Of a stretch of DNA of 64,000 nucleotides, positions 51,163 through 61,359 are shown in pieces. The DNA is from Schistocerca nitens (Eukaryota; Arthropoda; Insecta; Orthoptera; Acrididae). Within the stretch, counting starts at the first letter, position 1. Every line of letters starts with the position of its first letter. The notes beneath the pieces were generated by a model. The model had not been told where the DNA came from. It saw nothing but the letters and a program-made list of their open reading frames with translations, and did not search any database. Location of the stretch: NCBI RefSeq assembly GCF_023898315.1, contig NC_064625.1, positions 104,329,269-104,393,268 of the forward strand, written 5' to 3'. The position numbers were made by a program, and so were the translations under genes.

Positions 51163-52323
51163 CAAGGGAACCTCCCCATCGCACCCTCCTCAGATTTAGT
51201 TATAAGTTGGCATAGTGGATAGACCTTGAAAAACTGAACACAGATCAATCGAGAAAACAGGAAGAAGTTGTGTGGAACTATGAAAAAAATAAGCAAAATA
51301 TACAAACTGAGTAGTCCATGTGCAAGATAGGCAACATCAAGGATATGGTGGGCTCAGGAGCGCCGTGGTCCCGTGGGTAGCGTGAGCAGCTGCGGAGTGA
51401 GGGGTTCTTGGTTCAAGTCTTCCCTCGGGTGAAATAATTTTATTCTTAATTTTCGCAAAGTTATGATCTGTCCGTTCGTTCATTGACGTCTCTGTTCACT
51501 GTAATAAGTTTAGTGTCTGTGTTTTGCGACCGCACCGCAAAACCGTGCGATTACTAGACGAAAGGACGTGGCTCTCCAATGTGAACCGAAAACATTTGAT
51601 CGCAAGGTCATAGGTCAACCGATTCCTCGACAGGAAAACACGTCTGATATATTCTATACGAGACTGGTGACGGCATGTGCGTCACATGACAGGAAAATGT
51701 TGTCGACCCACCTAACTTGTGCACTTGGCGAATGGGTAAAAAGATTCTTCTAACTTGCCCGATTTAGGTTTTCTTGTGGATGCGATAATCACTCCCAAAA
51801 AAGTGATGAAAACATAAGAGATTGTCACATAAACTGCAACAAATGAATGCAACAGTTTCACAGTCGCACAGTTTTCCTTGTGCTCTGTCAAAACATATGT
51901 TTTTAACGTTTTCAATTTTTTCCGCGTGTCGACCGTCAAATCCTGCATATGTCCAAGCAAATCTGAACATGTCCTGGAATTTTGGAGAGCGAAGTTGATT
52001 TTGTGTAAGTGCTTGAACTTTGATAATTGTCTGAAAATAAAAAATTAAAATCTTTGCTGTCAGGAAGACTTGAACCGAGGACCTTTCGTTCGGCAGCTGT
52101 TCACGCTAACCACGAGACCACGGCGTTCCTTAATCAATCCACACATTTATATTGCATATGATCTACATGGACTACTCAGTTTGTATATTTTGCTTATTTT
52201 TTTCATAGTTCCACACAATTTCTTCCTGTTTTCTCGATTAATCTGCGTACAGTTTTTCAAGGCCTATCCACTGTGCCACCTTATAACTAAATCTGAAGGG
52301 GGTGCGATGGGGAGGTTCCCTTG
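51163..52323. mobile_element. foldback DNA element with tRNA-like modules in its arms (copy 2)
   Basis: It has the same CAAGGGAACCTCCCCATCGC ends, tRNA-like arm modules and central sequence as copy 1 (43562-44695), but the centre is in the opposite orientation. Flanks are TCA on the left and TTA on the right, a plausible mutated 3-bp duplication. Total length is about 1.16 kb. Confidence 0.8.
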
Positions 52324-52412
52324 TTAGATGGTAGAGCACTTACCTGCGAAAGGCAAAGGTCCCGAGTTCGAGTCTCTGTCCTGCACACAGTTTTACTCTG
52401 CCAGGAAGTTTC
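52324..52412 (+). mobile_element. tRNA-like SINE fragment
   Basis: GATGGTAGAGCACTTACCTG and GGTCCCGAGTTCGAGTCTCT resemble the T- and D-side of a tRNA, followed by TCTGCCAGGAAGTTTC. The same module forms the inverted repeat at 57610-57808. Confidence 0.65.
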
Positions 52413-53193
52413 TAATTTAACACAGTCGGTGTTGTCGGCAAACTGTGACAAGGGGACTGGCTCGCTCTAGCGGCGTCCGGCTGCTGACTCGCTTTGCATT
52501 TCCTGTTTCTGTTCCCCACCGCTCGCCCCTCAGCGCCAATTACTGTAGCGCTCGGAGCACTGTTTGGCAAGACCGGGTCTAAATATAACCAACTCACTTT
52601 TAGTAAAATATATAGAATTCTATCAATATCTTTCTTCAGTTTGGTGCGAAAATTGCTTCTTGAAATAATGTTAACATTTCCGTTGTCTTACAAGAATTTA
52701 TTAAATAGGTATAAGAAATGTTCTCGAATGTAGTTTTAGACACGAGCTGATAACATATATACTAGGTGTCGAAGATTTTCACGTACCAAACGCTGACTGG
52801 AAATATCTTGCACGATGAGGGGCCCCATAGTCTGCAGGTTGACAGAAACTGTTCCGTCAGTGGCGGCGCGTCTATTTGGTAAAACATCCACACCTTCACC
52901 TCCGTACGACTCATCGCCTGCCCCGGGTGGGTCCTGAACCCGTCCTAGAGAGAGGAGGCGTGTTTCAGCCCGAATCAATGGAGCGCTCTGTTAGTTCAGA
53001 GGCAGGTCTCCGTGCCGGCGCTGACGTACGGCGTGGTAGGAGGTCCACAAAACCTCAGGTGTTGGTGGGGATGTTTTGCACTTTTCCAGAAAAAGGGGGG
53101 GGGGGGGTGCGTCGGTTACTCCTACCCGCACGACATCCCGGCAAGGAAATTCATCGCTCGGTCCGTCTAAACGCCAAACACATCCAGTTTGTC
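52413..53193. other. unassigned
   Basis: No gene recognised. It contains a G run of about 13 near 53095-53107 and a moderately CpG-rich patch at 52430-52580. Confidence 0.3.
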
Positions 53194-53406
53194 AAAAATG
53201 TTCAAAAAACGTTAAAATGTGTGTGAAATCTTATGGGACTTAACTGCTAAGGTCATCAGTCCCTAAGCTTACACACTACTTAACCTAAACTATCCTAAGG
53301 ACAAACACACACACACATGCCCGAGGGAGGACTCGAACCTCCGCCGGGACCAGCCGCACAGTCTATGACTGCAGCGCCCCGGACCGCTCGGATAATCCCG
53401 CGCGGC
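53194..53406 (-). mobile_element. tRNA-derived SINE (family B), perfect 11-bp TSD
   Basis: TCCAGTTTGTC lies at 53183-53193 and 53407-53417. On the minus strand the copy reads from the tRNA-like head (B box GGTTCGAGTCCTCCC) to a CACATTTTAACG tail. It is the reference copy for family B in this window. Confidence 0.92.
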
Positions 53407-53417
53407 TCCAGTTTGTC

Positions 53418-54221
53418 GCTCGGTCGGTTGGTGCGTGTGTAGGGCGCTTTGAAAAGTTGAGAGCTGCCGCCGTATTGGCTAGACAGCTCTTGTGACGTCA
53501 CATCCCCGAATCACTAGCTCGCGGGGCCTCAGTTAGCGGGTTCTATTCAGCGAGTGCGGTTCGAAACTTCTAATCTGCCCAATTCCGGGTTCCTCACTTC
53601 TAATTTATCCAGCCGGGTTGCTGTTTGGACTTCCAGCGAAAGGTAAACTTCCTTACAGTTATGTGTTGTATACTTTTCTTACGATATCTCTTACAGAAAT
53701 CTAATTATTCATGTTTCCGTGGCGGTTCAGTAACTCGTTACTAGTAGGACGGTCTCTCGAATTGATAGCCCGACTTGAAAGATTGCCAGCTGTGTATCGG
53801 TTAGCTTTCGTTAACAAAGCTGTGTTTTACCATCTGCGCAAGTTGTTTCGCCACCATTAAAGAGCTATCGCATTTTACGATCGCCAGAGCAGCGTACATT
53901 TGCAAAACGTTATCAAGAGCAAAAATGTTCTGTTAGCTAAATGGAAAGCAGCAGTGTTCGCTATATAACTCTATAACAGGTATTAACGTACTGAAATTAG
54001 GACTCAACTTCCACAAATCCAGGTAAATATTTTCTTTCATAATGTTACTGTAATGAAATAAATGTTTAGCTACCAACAGATGACAAAAATCAGCGATTTA
54101 ATTCAATGGCAGTGGCTCTTTCAAACCAGCAACCTCATTTCGGATTTACTTGATTAAATGTAGCTTGAAGCATGAGTAGCATTAAGGACTATAGTGGCAG
54201 TTCATTGTTGGTACAAAATAT
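53418..54221. other. unassigned
   Basis: No gene recognised. A TGACGTCA word occurs near 53492. It could be part of an uncatalogued repeat. Confidence 0.3.
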
Positions 54222-54629
54222 GGGTCAACGGAAGCGTCCGATTCCACCCGTCGGCTTTGTGGTGTGTGACGTCACGACGGCGCGGAATTTAGTTTGTGAG
54301 AGTGGCGTGTTTGTCGTTTTGATGTGATCGATGGTACTCGTGTGTTTGTGTTGTGTGTTAGGTGATGTTTTTGGTTTAGTTTGCGTGTGTGGAGTGTTTA
54401 TAGGTGGCGTATTGTTGCGGTCGGTGGTTCTCTCTGGTGGTGTGTTTATGGGTAGCGTGTTACGTAGCGTATGGGGTTAATTTGCGTGGTTGCATTGCAT
54501 GTGTGTGGTATCGGTTGTGACTGTGCTTTCAGCGGAATATTTTTCAGTGAGTTAACGATTTTGGTTTTGTTATGTCGACGTTATTGTAGTTTCTTTCTGT
54601 TCGTCGTGTGTGAATTTTGGTAAATTGCT

Positions 54630-54900
54630 TTGTTTATGTGTTTGGTAGGTGTTGATATGACTGACAACGTCAACAGTTTTCGGTTGTCGGCGATGATGGG
54701 GGACAGTGCGTTGTCTCTAATAAAATTTCTTCAACTATTCGGATTTTTGGATGAAGTCGTGAAGTGTTCAGTGTGTCGTGAAGAAATGAGGCGTCTCGGA
54801 ACAGGGACGGCTATATGTGGAGATGCCGTAAGGATAACAGGTCAAGGGAAGTGTTCAATTTTGATTTTCTAGGTGTTTTTTATGGTAGTATTAAGAGTGG
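54630..54900 (+). pseudogene. ISXO2/Merlin-type transposase N-terminal fragment
   Basis: The frame from 54657 reads MTDNVNSFRLSAMMGDSALS then LIKFLQLFGFLDEVVKCSVC and REEMRR. A frame change near 54795 brings in RNRDGYMWRCRK. The pattern CxxC ... DGYxWRCRK, about 20 residues apart, is that of the zinc-ribbon that precedes the DDE domain in ISXO2-type (Merlin) transposases. No DDE domain follows. GTAAGG directly after the RC codons could be an intron donor, which would explain why homology stops. Assignment rests on this short motif. Confidence 0.45.
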
Positions 54901-55130
54901 TGGTGGCGAAAGTTTTGAGATTTATAGTGTGGTATCGGTAGTTGCTGTTCACCTGTATAGGTCAAGGGAAGTGTTAGATACCAATTTTGTTGTGTTTTTT
55001 GAGGTAGTAATGATTGTGGACGTGGTTGTAGTTTTGGGTTTTATGATTTGGTATCGGTAGTTTCTGTTGGTCTATATAGGTCAAGGCAAGTGTTCGATTC
55101 CAGGAGATATAGTTTTTAGTTGGTTTTGGG
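54838..55130 (+). repeat. tandem repeat, period about 120 bp
   Basis: Three diverged units start with GGTCAAGGGAAGTGTT (54840, 54960) or GGTCAAGGCAAGTGTT (near 55079). The first two units also share GTGTTTTTT and TGGTATCGGTAGTT. Confidence 0.7.
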
Positions 55131-55426
55131 AAGGTTGTGGTCGTCTTATTTTATCGTTTTTGTGGTTTGGTTTAGTGGCATGTTTTTATTTTTAGTTTGT
55201 CCCCATCCAAAAACCCCCAATTTCCCCCGCTTGTCCCGTTAGTTGCATTATATTTTTGGAGGAATATGTGTTTGATGGTTTTTCGATCTGTTTTTGTGTT
55301 TGTAGTCGTGTTTACGTAATGACTCCATAGTCGCGATATGGGAGTTGTTGCGAATGGTCGTTTCCGCCATATTGGTAACGTCCTTGGTCTAAGCAGACGG
55401 GTGGAATCTGACGTTTCCGCTAACCC

Positions 55427-55854
55427 CAAAAGCCATACTACTTACGATTTCCCTGTCTTTTGGTAATGTACACTTCTAGTCATTCCACTATCTTCAATGT
55501 TTCCTTTGTGGGCTCTATGGAACACGGTGAATGACCGACAATGTACGGTACACTTGAGAGAATTTGCGAGGTACACGCACTGAATACGAGGTGGTGTTAC
55601 AAGATAGGACCTTGTGTATTTAGTTATTTCGACAACATACATTATTTTCAGGGTACATAAAGAAGTGCTTTGGCTCGTAATAGTCATGCTGCGTCGTAAT
55701 AGCGGCATGCTCTTGTTAACTGAATAACATATTTGCATCATATCGTACACTGCAGATTGGTACTCTGACACTAATGTTCCTTGTAGATAATGCAACCAAA
55801 AAGCACCAAAGAGAAAGTGTTACACGAGATCCACATGATCTTGCGGAAATACGG
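55427..55854. other. unassigned
   Basis: A minus-strand frame of 117 residues is open here but shows no motif I recognise. It may be spacer between two Merlin-like element pieces. Confidence 0.3.
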
Positions 55855-56443
55855 AAGCGTCCGATCCCGCCCGTCTGCTTTGACCCATGACGTCACAAAT
55901 ATGGCGGAAACAAAAACAAACACACACACTTTCCACAAGAAACCTAATGACACTAACGGGACAAGCGCGGGAAATGGGGTGTTTTGGGCGGGGGGCAAAC
56001 GAAATATAAACAAATTTAGACGCCTTGCGTATCTACAACGTGTAAGTGAAGACAGCCATGCATGAATACCCACCCACCTCCCCAGGGGTCGTAACCCCTG
56101 CATCCCATAGAAGATAAAGATGCTTCAGTAGCTGATTAGTGTTTTTTGTCTTCTTAAAAAAAATCTCACGGGATAGAACGAACTGATCAGAAAGATAAAT
56201 ATAATAAACTAAAACAGAAATTGGAGGAAACAGATAATTAAAATAAGTAATAAGTGTTTTTAAATTTAAAAAAAATCTCACGACATAGAACGAACAGATC
56301 AGAAAAGTAAATAAAGTAAGATAAAACAGAACTGGAGACAGCCACACTCAAACCAAACTCCGCCCCGTCATCACGTCACACACAACACCCTTACGTCACG
56401 GGTCAAAGCCGACGCGTGGGATCGGACGCTTCTGTCGACCCGT
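55855..56443. mobile_element. Merlin-like element pieces (two facing ends)
   Basis: The left piece GGAAGCGTCCGATCCCGCCC, CTGCTTTGACCCATGACGTC and the right end, complement of GGGTCGACAGAAGCGTCCGA, are inverted repeats of the same family as 54222-55426. The segment at 56130-56340 holds two copies of AAAAAATCTCACGRNATAGAA separated by about 115 bp. Confidence 0.5.
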
Positions 56444-56857
56444 GGGGGGTTTGTGGCCGCCTTACACGGGTCCGTCATCTGTTATGTACTAATATTTCAG
56501 GACACTTTTGTTTAAAATTTTTTAAATTCCTCCAAGTTTGTAAATTCCTTTTATTGCCATTAATCGTGTTTGCTGAGACCTGTTGGTAGCTTCACTACCT
56601 CACCGTACTTTGTTAACAATGTTATGTATTTACTTTAGTAGCCAGTTTACTAATGTTCTTTAATTTTTTTAAATTGTTGTATTGCTATAAATAACTTGAT
56701 TGCCGTTAGCGGCGGGTTTAAAAGGCTGTTTATTGCCGTACTGCTAGTTTCTGTAAGATAAGAATAAAACATTTGTGAAAATCTCAATTCGACAGTAAAC
56801 TACTAGAAATTTTGCCCCGTTTCCAACTTGTGGTGTGACTCGTAGTAACCGTAACCA
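56444..56857. other. unassigned AT-rich stretch
   Basis: No gene recognised. AATAAA occurs near 56764. Confidence 0.3.
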
Positions 56858-56876
56858 GTGTGTGTGTGCGTGTGTG

Positions 56877-56918
<42 letters not shown>

Positions 56919-56920
56919 AG
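56858..56920. repeat. (GT)n microsatellite
   Basis: About 60 bases of alternating GT with two GCGT interruptions. Confidence 0.95.
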
Positions 56921-57049
56921 GTCAATAATTGTATGAAATAATGAAAATCAGATATTTGTTGTCTCTGAAAGCCGCGACATAAGCAACCTTGGACGGGGTA
57001 ACCATGTCAGCCGTCCAGTATCGCAGATGCGTTGTATAGTTGTTGATCA

Positions 57050-57400
57050 GCAGGGACCGCTGCGCGCTTTCGCCTTGTGGTAGCGAATTGCGTGGCGTAG
57101 CTGGCAGGTGCCCTACGCAGGAGTCGCACATTTCACGCAGCTCCGGCCCCGTGTTTACGCACACGGCCCTTCGGACGCTGGGCCGCCGTTAAGGGCCCTT
57201 GAGACTGCTCTCGCGAGCGGGGCTGGATCTCCAGAGGGCCAAATAGGAGAGGTCGTCCTCGCCTGTGCAAATACGGCCCCATCCGGGGCTTTTTCCCGCG
57301 CTGTGGAAAAGCGTTTCCGGCGGACTGTGTGCACAACGCGAAAGCCGTGCGGCGCCCGGAATTTCTGGCACCCCGAAGTACTTTAAATCGATATCCGACC
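57050..57400. other. CpG-rich stretch
   Basis: The G+C and CpG content is well above the surroundings (CGGCCCCGTGTTTACGCACA, CGCGAGCGGGGCTGGAT). No recognisable coding sequence or known repeat. It is a candidate single-copy regulatory island. Confidence 0.3.
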
Positions 57401-57609
57401 GTCAGGCTGCCGTACTGGTCTTGTAAATGAACTTACCGATATTGGAATCCGAGCTGTGTTTAAAAAATGAGAATTTCTGAAATAATTTGATTCATTCCTG
57501 TCGTCCCTTTCAGAATGGTCCCACCTACATGTTACACACTTAGAGCACCGCTTTTTTCAATCGGCGAGACACTTCCAGAACTCGGTATTTGCGATAGCTT
57601 GTAGCTCCA

Positions 57610-57808
57610 GAATGAGATTTTCACTCTGTAGCGGTGCGCTGATATGAAACTTCCTGGCACATCAAAACTGTGTGCCGTACCGAGACTCGAACTCGGGAAC
57701 TTTGCCTTTCGCGGGCAAGTGCTTGGTAGAGCACATGCCCGCGAAAGGCAAAGTTCCCGATTTCGAGTCTCGATCCGGTAAACAGTTTTAATCTGCCAGG
57801 AAGTTTCA
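57610..57808. repeat. inverted repeat built from two tRNA-like SINE modules
   Basis: GAAACTTCCTGGCA ... GCCTTTCGCGGGCAAGTGCT faces AGCACATGCCCGCGAAAGGC ... TGCCAGGAAGTTTC. Each arm contains a tRNA-like B-box region (CCCGANTTCGAGTCTCG). The arms meet at GCTTGGTAGAGC near 57721-57732. It could fold into a long hairpin if transcribed. Confidence 0.78.
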
Positions 57809-58118
57809 GCTTCTAGCTCTCTCCGCGATGACTTTTTGGGGTTTCTTACCTTAGTCGGTAAAAACGAAATCTTTCTGGGATCACATGTTTGCTCGTCTGT
57901 CTTTTTCCGAATGTTAAGATCTATTTTTCGCTGGGACGCGTGGAGGTATCAAGCTGAAATTTACGTCACTTCCTAAAGTCTATGGAAAATTTAAGCTTCT
58001 AACTCAGTGCAATCAAAAAATACAGCCATTTGTATCACATATTTTAATGCTCGCAAACTCACTCGTGCAAAATATTTACTATTAAAAACAGTTTTGATCA
58101 CAATTTATTTAGTATGGT

Positions 58119-58155
58119 CACCGGTTTCGACCACTACTGTGGTCATCTTCAGACC
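58119..58155 (-). other. structured motif CTGAAGAT - stem-loop - GAAACCGGT
   Basis: On the minus strand CTGAAGAT is followed by GACCAC-AGTA-GTGGTC, a perfect 6-bp stem with a four-base loop, and then GAAACCGGT. The same arrangement with different stem bases occurs near 20352-20390 and 970-1006. It resembles, but does not exactly match, the catalytic core of hammerhead ribozymes. Confidence 0.55.
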
Positions 58156-58438
58156 AATGAGTAAGAACCTCCTTCTGCTAGAGAATCACCAGTGAAAACG
58201 TATAGGGTACTTCCCGTTGATCTAGAGTCGTGAAATTTGGCAAGAAGCACGGTTTCACACTAACAGTAATGGAAAAAAATGCGAAAATTGTTAATTTTTG
58301 GTTGTAACAAATAAATATATTTTTGCCATTTGTTGTCAGTCTGTCTGTTCAGATCACTTTTTCCCATGTAGGGGCGCGGTATGACGTTGAAATTTATGTG
58401 AAATACTTAGGTCCCCGATCCATCGTCGGTGTAAATAA

Positions 58439-58618
58439 AAAAAAATGGCTCTGAGCACTATGCGACTTAACTTCTGAGGTCATCAGTCCCCTAGAACTAC
58501 TTAAACCTAACTAACCTAAGGACATCACACACATCCATGAACGAGGCAGGATTCGAACCTGCGACCGTAGCGGTCTCGCGGTTCCAGACTGAAGCGCCTA
58601 GAACCGCACGGCCACGGC
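58439..58618 (-). mobile_element. tRNA-derived SINE (family A), perfect 13-bp TSD
   Basis: TCGGTGTAAATAA at 58426-58438 and 58619-58631 flanks a minus-strand copy slightly shortened at the tRNA-like end. Confidence 0.92.
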
Positions 58619-58710
58619 TCGGTGTAAATAATCTAAGGCTTCTAAGTCAATGGCGTCAAAATATACGGACATATTGTCACATACTTTTACACTCATTGTA
58701 GTGTAACGAC

Positions 58711-59875
58711 GTAAGTTTCTTATAAATGATTTTCTTTCGACATATGACCATGTGTAGACTTAGTCACCTACGTCAGTTACAACCCACTTCAAAATTATAT
58801 TTATATTCTTTTTAAATTGTCTCAGAATGGCTCTTGAACGAAACTGTAAAACATCATTTGAGTCGTATGCACAGAATTACGTCACTCGGGCCAATTGGTT
58901 TGCGTAAACTTTTTCAATTTAGATGGCGTTTGTTTCTCCTCAGAAATTATATAGATACACGTTATCTGATTTAATCGATATTAGAACCACATTGAATAAA
59001 CTTTTGAGATTCAAAGTCGCGATGAACGCTGTCAAAATTCAATAATCTTGTCAAATATATTAGTAATTCATTCACATAATTCTTCATAAATAAATCCTCG
59101 GAACACGTATTTCAACTTTAGTAGCATCCACTAGTTTATTATCTTCCTACATACAGACGTGAACCTGAGCCTTGACGGGACAAAACTAACATTTTCAATA
59201 AGATTAGACTCTGTATGACGTCATTGTTGTACAAAACATTACAAATTATTCATTTATTTGATTTTTAGAAGCACGACGCAACAACTCGGTTTCAGGATCT
59301 TCTATTGCTCTTTGGCTGTCGACCCGCGACGTATAGTGGCCAGCAATTTTCTCTCTGGTCCCGGCAGCGAAGATGCTGTCTCCGTTCGTTGCGCCGCCCT
59401 CTCCGTACATGAAACATAAAAACATAAATACAAAAACTTTAGACAATTCACAACCATTACAAAATATTACAAAAACACATAAACAAAACTAAATTAAACT
59501 TATATTCACCTGCAAACTGGGCTGACACTGGTGGATGGGTGACGCTTCAATTTCGCGTCCCACTACATCAGTTCGTTTATCAAAACCTATTGGTCTACTG
59601 CTTTAGCGGTCTCGCGCATATCTAGAAAGGGAGAGGTTGCTGAATCGAATGTCGATCGAGCCACGGATTTTTCAATATTTTTTATGAAATATGGATAACT
59701 GGGGGAGATCAGGGGCACGTAAGTCGCCGAAGTGGCGACCAATAGAAAGTCTAAAACTAGGCCACAGACCCATAGAGAATTATTATCTACATACATAATT
59801 AAATTTGTACGGAACCCTCAGAGTGCGAACCCTATTCGCAATTCTCTGGTTTTTCTTAAAACCCATCTATCGTTC
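58711..59875. other. unassigned
   Basis: No gene or named repeat recognised in this AT-rich stretch. Confidence 0.3.
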
Positions 59876-59879
59876 TAGG

Positions 59880-60180
59880 AAATCGGTTCCTGTCAGATCA
59901 CCGAAGTTAAATGTTGTCAGGCTTGGCTAGCACTTGGAAGGGAGACCGCCTGGGTCTGCCGAGTGCTGTTGGCAAGCGGGGTGCACTCAGCCCTTGTGAG
60001 GCAAACTGAGCGGCTACTTGATTGAGTAGTAGTGGCTCCGGTCAGGAAAACTGATGACGCTCCGGGAGAGCAGTGTGCTGACCACGTGTCCCTCTGCATC
60101 CGCATCCAGTGACGCCTGTCGGCCGAGGATGATTCGGCGGTCGGTCGGTGCCGCTTGGCCTTTCGTTTCGGACAGACGAG
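59880..60180 (+). mobile_element. 5S-rRNA-derived SINE (SINE3-like)
   Basis: CCTGTCAGATCACCGAAGTT and GGAAGGGAGACCGCCTGGGT match the 5S rRNA core and C box, followed by GAGTGCTGTTGGC near the 5S 3' end. The shared SINE body (GTGCACTCAGCCCTTGTGAG, CCGGGAGAGCAGTGTGCTGA, ATTCGGCGGTCGGTCGG) follows. Confidence 0.78.
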
Positions 60181-60437
60181 GTCCTCGTAAAACGACGGCC
60201 GTTTGCGGTTTGTCGTATGTCACCGTGTCTGGCGCATATGAAGCCTAGGCAGTGTTGCTTTTGGTCAAAAATTCACGAAGAAGCAGAACAAGTATGAGGT
60301 GGTAATTTACGGTGATGGAAAGGACGTTAAGTATTTAACCGCAAATGCAGGCCTTTTCTCAGATTGATTCACGCAAACAGCATTGAACAACTGAGGAGAC
60401 TCGTGAAGTATGTCGTTAACATCGAAGTTCACAGATA

Positions 60438-60631
60438 GCCGGCCGGAGTGGCCGTGCGCTTCTAGGCGGTACAGTCTGGAGCCGAGCGACCGCTACGGTC
60501 GCAGGTTCGAATCCTGCCTCGGGCATGGATGTGTGTCATGTCCTTAGGTTAGTAAGGTTTAATTAGTTCTAAGTTCTAGGCGACTAATGCCCTGAGGAGT
60601 CGCATAGTGCTCAGAGCCATTTGAACCATTT
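60438..60631 (+). mobile_element. tRNA-derived SINE (family A), perfect 14-bp TSD
   Basis: GAAGTTCACAGATA at 60424-60437 and 60632-60645 is exact. The copy is full length from GCCGGCCGGAGTGGCC to CCATTTGAACCATTT. Confidence 0.93.
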
Positions 60632-60738
60632 GAAGTTCACAGATAAGGAAAATGTCACGTTTGAACTCACCTGGCGAGCTCTTGGTGATTCACAGTGCTT
60701 CCACTGGGACAGCTGCGCCTTACATACGATATTGCAAT

Positions 60739-60826
60739 GCCTGTGTTATTCTGACTTACGTTGCGAAGCTTCTTTGGACAGTGATGTCCAAAAGAACGTT
60801 GCATCGTAATTCAGAATAACACAGGT
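60739..60826. repeat. near-perfect palindrome, 42-bp arms
   Basis: GCCTGTGTTATTCTGACTTA ... TCTTTGGACA and TGTCCAAAAGA ... TAATTCAGAATAACACAGGT are inverted copies around GTGA. Weaker complementarity extends beyond the arms (ATATTGCAAT / ACTGCAGTAT). No gene. Confidence 0.85.
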
Positions 60827-60904
60827 ACTGCAGTATCTCACTTATTACGCCGACAACGGGCAAGCGTCTTTCACGTAAAATGTCTCTTCAGCCACATATG
60901 GAAA

Positions 60905-61085
60905 TTTCCATCCGGCCTAGAGTGGCGCGATTTAGGTTTTCCGTGATTTCCCTAAATCACTCCAGGCAAATGCCGGGATGGTTCCTTTGAAATGGCACGG
61001 CCAACTTCCTTCCCCGTCCTTCCCTAATCCGATGAAACTGATGACCTCGCTGTTTGGTCTCTTCCCTCGAACAGTCCAATCCTTG
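60905..61085 (+). mobile_element. SINE body, relative of 20628-20875
   Basis: GGTTTTCCGTGATTTCCCTA, TGGTTCCTTTGAAATGGCAC and CTTCCTTCCCCGTCCTTCC match the earlier copy. The tRNA-like head is reduced to GAGTGGCGCG. Confidence 0.7.
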
Positions 61086-61104
61086 AGTGGCGCTCGAGTA
61101 GCCA

Positions 61105-61345
61105 AATGGTACAGCCGCCACGGTAGCTCAGCGTGTTCGGCCAGAGAGCTGGTTGGCCTCTGTAATAAAAAAAAAACTGAATGGAAGGATCAACAAGCGA
61201 ACTTGAACGGAAGTCATGTGACGTCCTCAACGACCAAACGATCAACAACGAACAAAGTGAGAAAAAAAGAAAACAAAATTGTAAGGCGACCGCTTCCAAT
61301 CAGCGGAATATCTGGGTTCGAGTCCTGGTCGGGCATAAATTTTCA
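61105..61345 (+). mobile_element. two adjoining tRNA-like SINE fragments
   Basis: The first (61118-61270) begins CACGGTAGCTCAGCGTGTTC and runs into GAATGGAAGGATCAACAAGC. The second (about 61285-61345) has AAGGCGACCGCTTCC and TGGGTTCGAGTCCTGGTCGG. Neither makes a full tRNA fold. Confidence 0.6.
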
Positions 61346-61359
61346 CTGTCGTCATTCCA

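Larger units (their letters stand above)
54222..55426 (+). mobile_element. Merlin-like DNA element
   Basis: The left end GGGTCAACGGAAGCGTCCGA and the right end, complement of GGGTTAGCGGAAACGTCAGA, are inverted repeats. Both continue with TTCCACCCGTC. Inside is a zinc-ribbon-like coding remnant and a run of about 120-bp tandem repeats. The expected 8-9 bp duplication is not evident (ACAAAATAT against CAAAAGCCA). Confidence 0.5.
57840..58700 (+). repeat. diverged direct duplication of an unknown repeat module
   Basis: The first unit (about 57889-58060) and the second unit (about 58330-58438 plus 58619-58710) share CTGAAATTTACGTCA / TTGAAATTTATGTGA, AAGCTTCTAACTCA / AGGCTTCTAAGTCA, and AATACAGCCATTTGTATCAC / ATATACGGACATATTGTCAC. 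A motif-bearing insert (about 58080-58175) and a SINE (58439-58618) interrupt them. No protein is encoded. Confidence 0.55.

Noticed and set aside
54222..55426. Intact Merlin transposon
   Set aside because: Only a frameshifted N-terminal zinc ribbon is present, no DDE domain follows, and no 8-9 bp duplication is seen.
55442..55795. 117-residue minus-strand frame between Merlin-like ends
   Set aside because: No motif or catalytic pattern is visible and no second copy in the window was found to test conservation.
58119..58155. Firm annotation as a hammerhead ribozyme
   Set aside because: An extra U follows CUGAAGA and the strand with the cleavage site was not found, so it is reported only as a structured motif.
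59880..60000. 5S rRNA gene
   Set aside because: The 5S-like head is diverged and fused to a body shared with two other loci, so it is a 5S-derived SINE rather than a functional gene.
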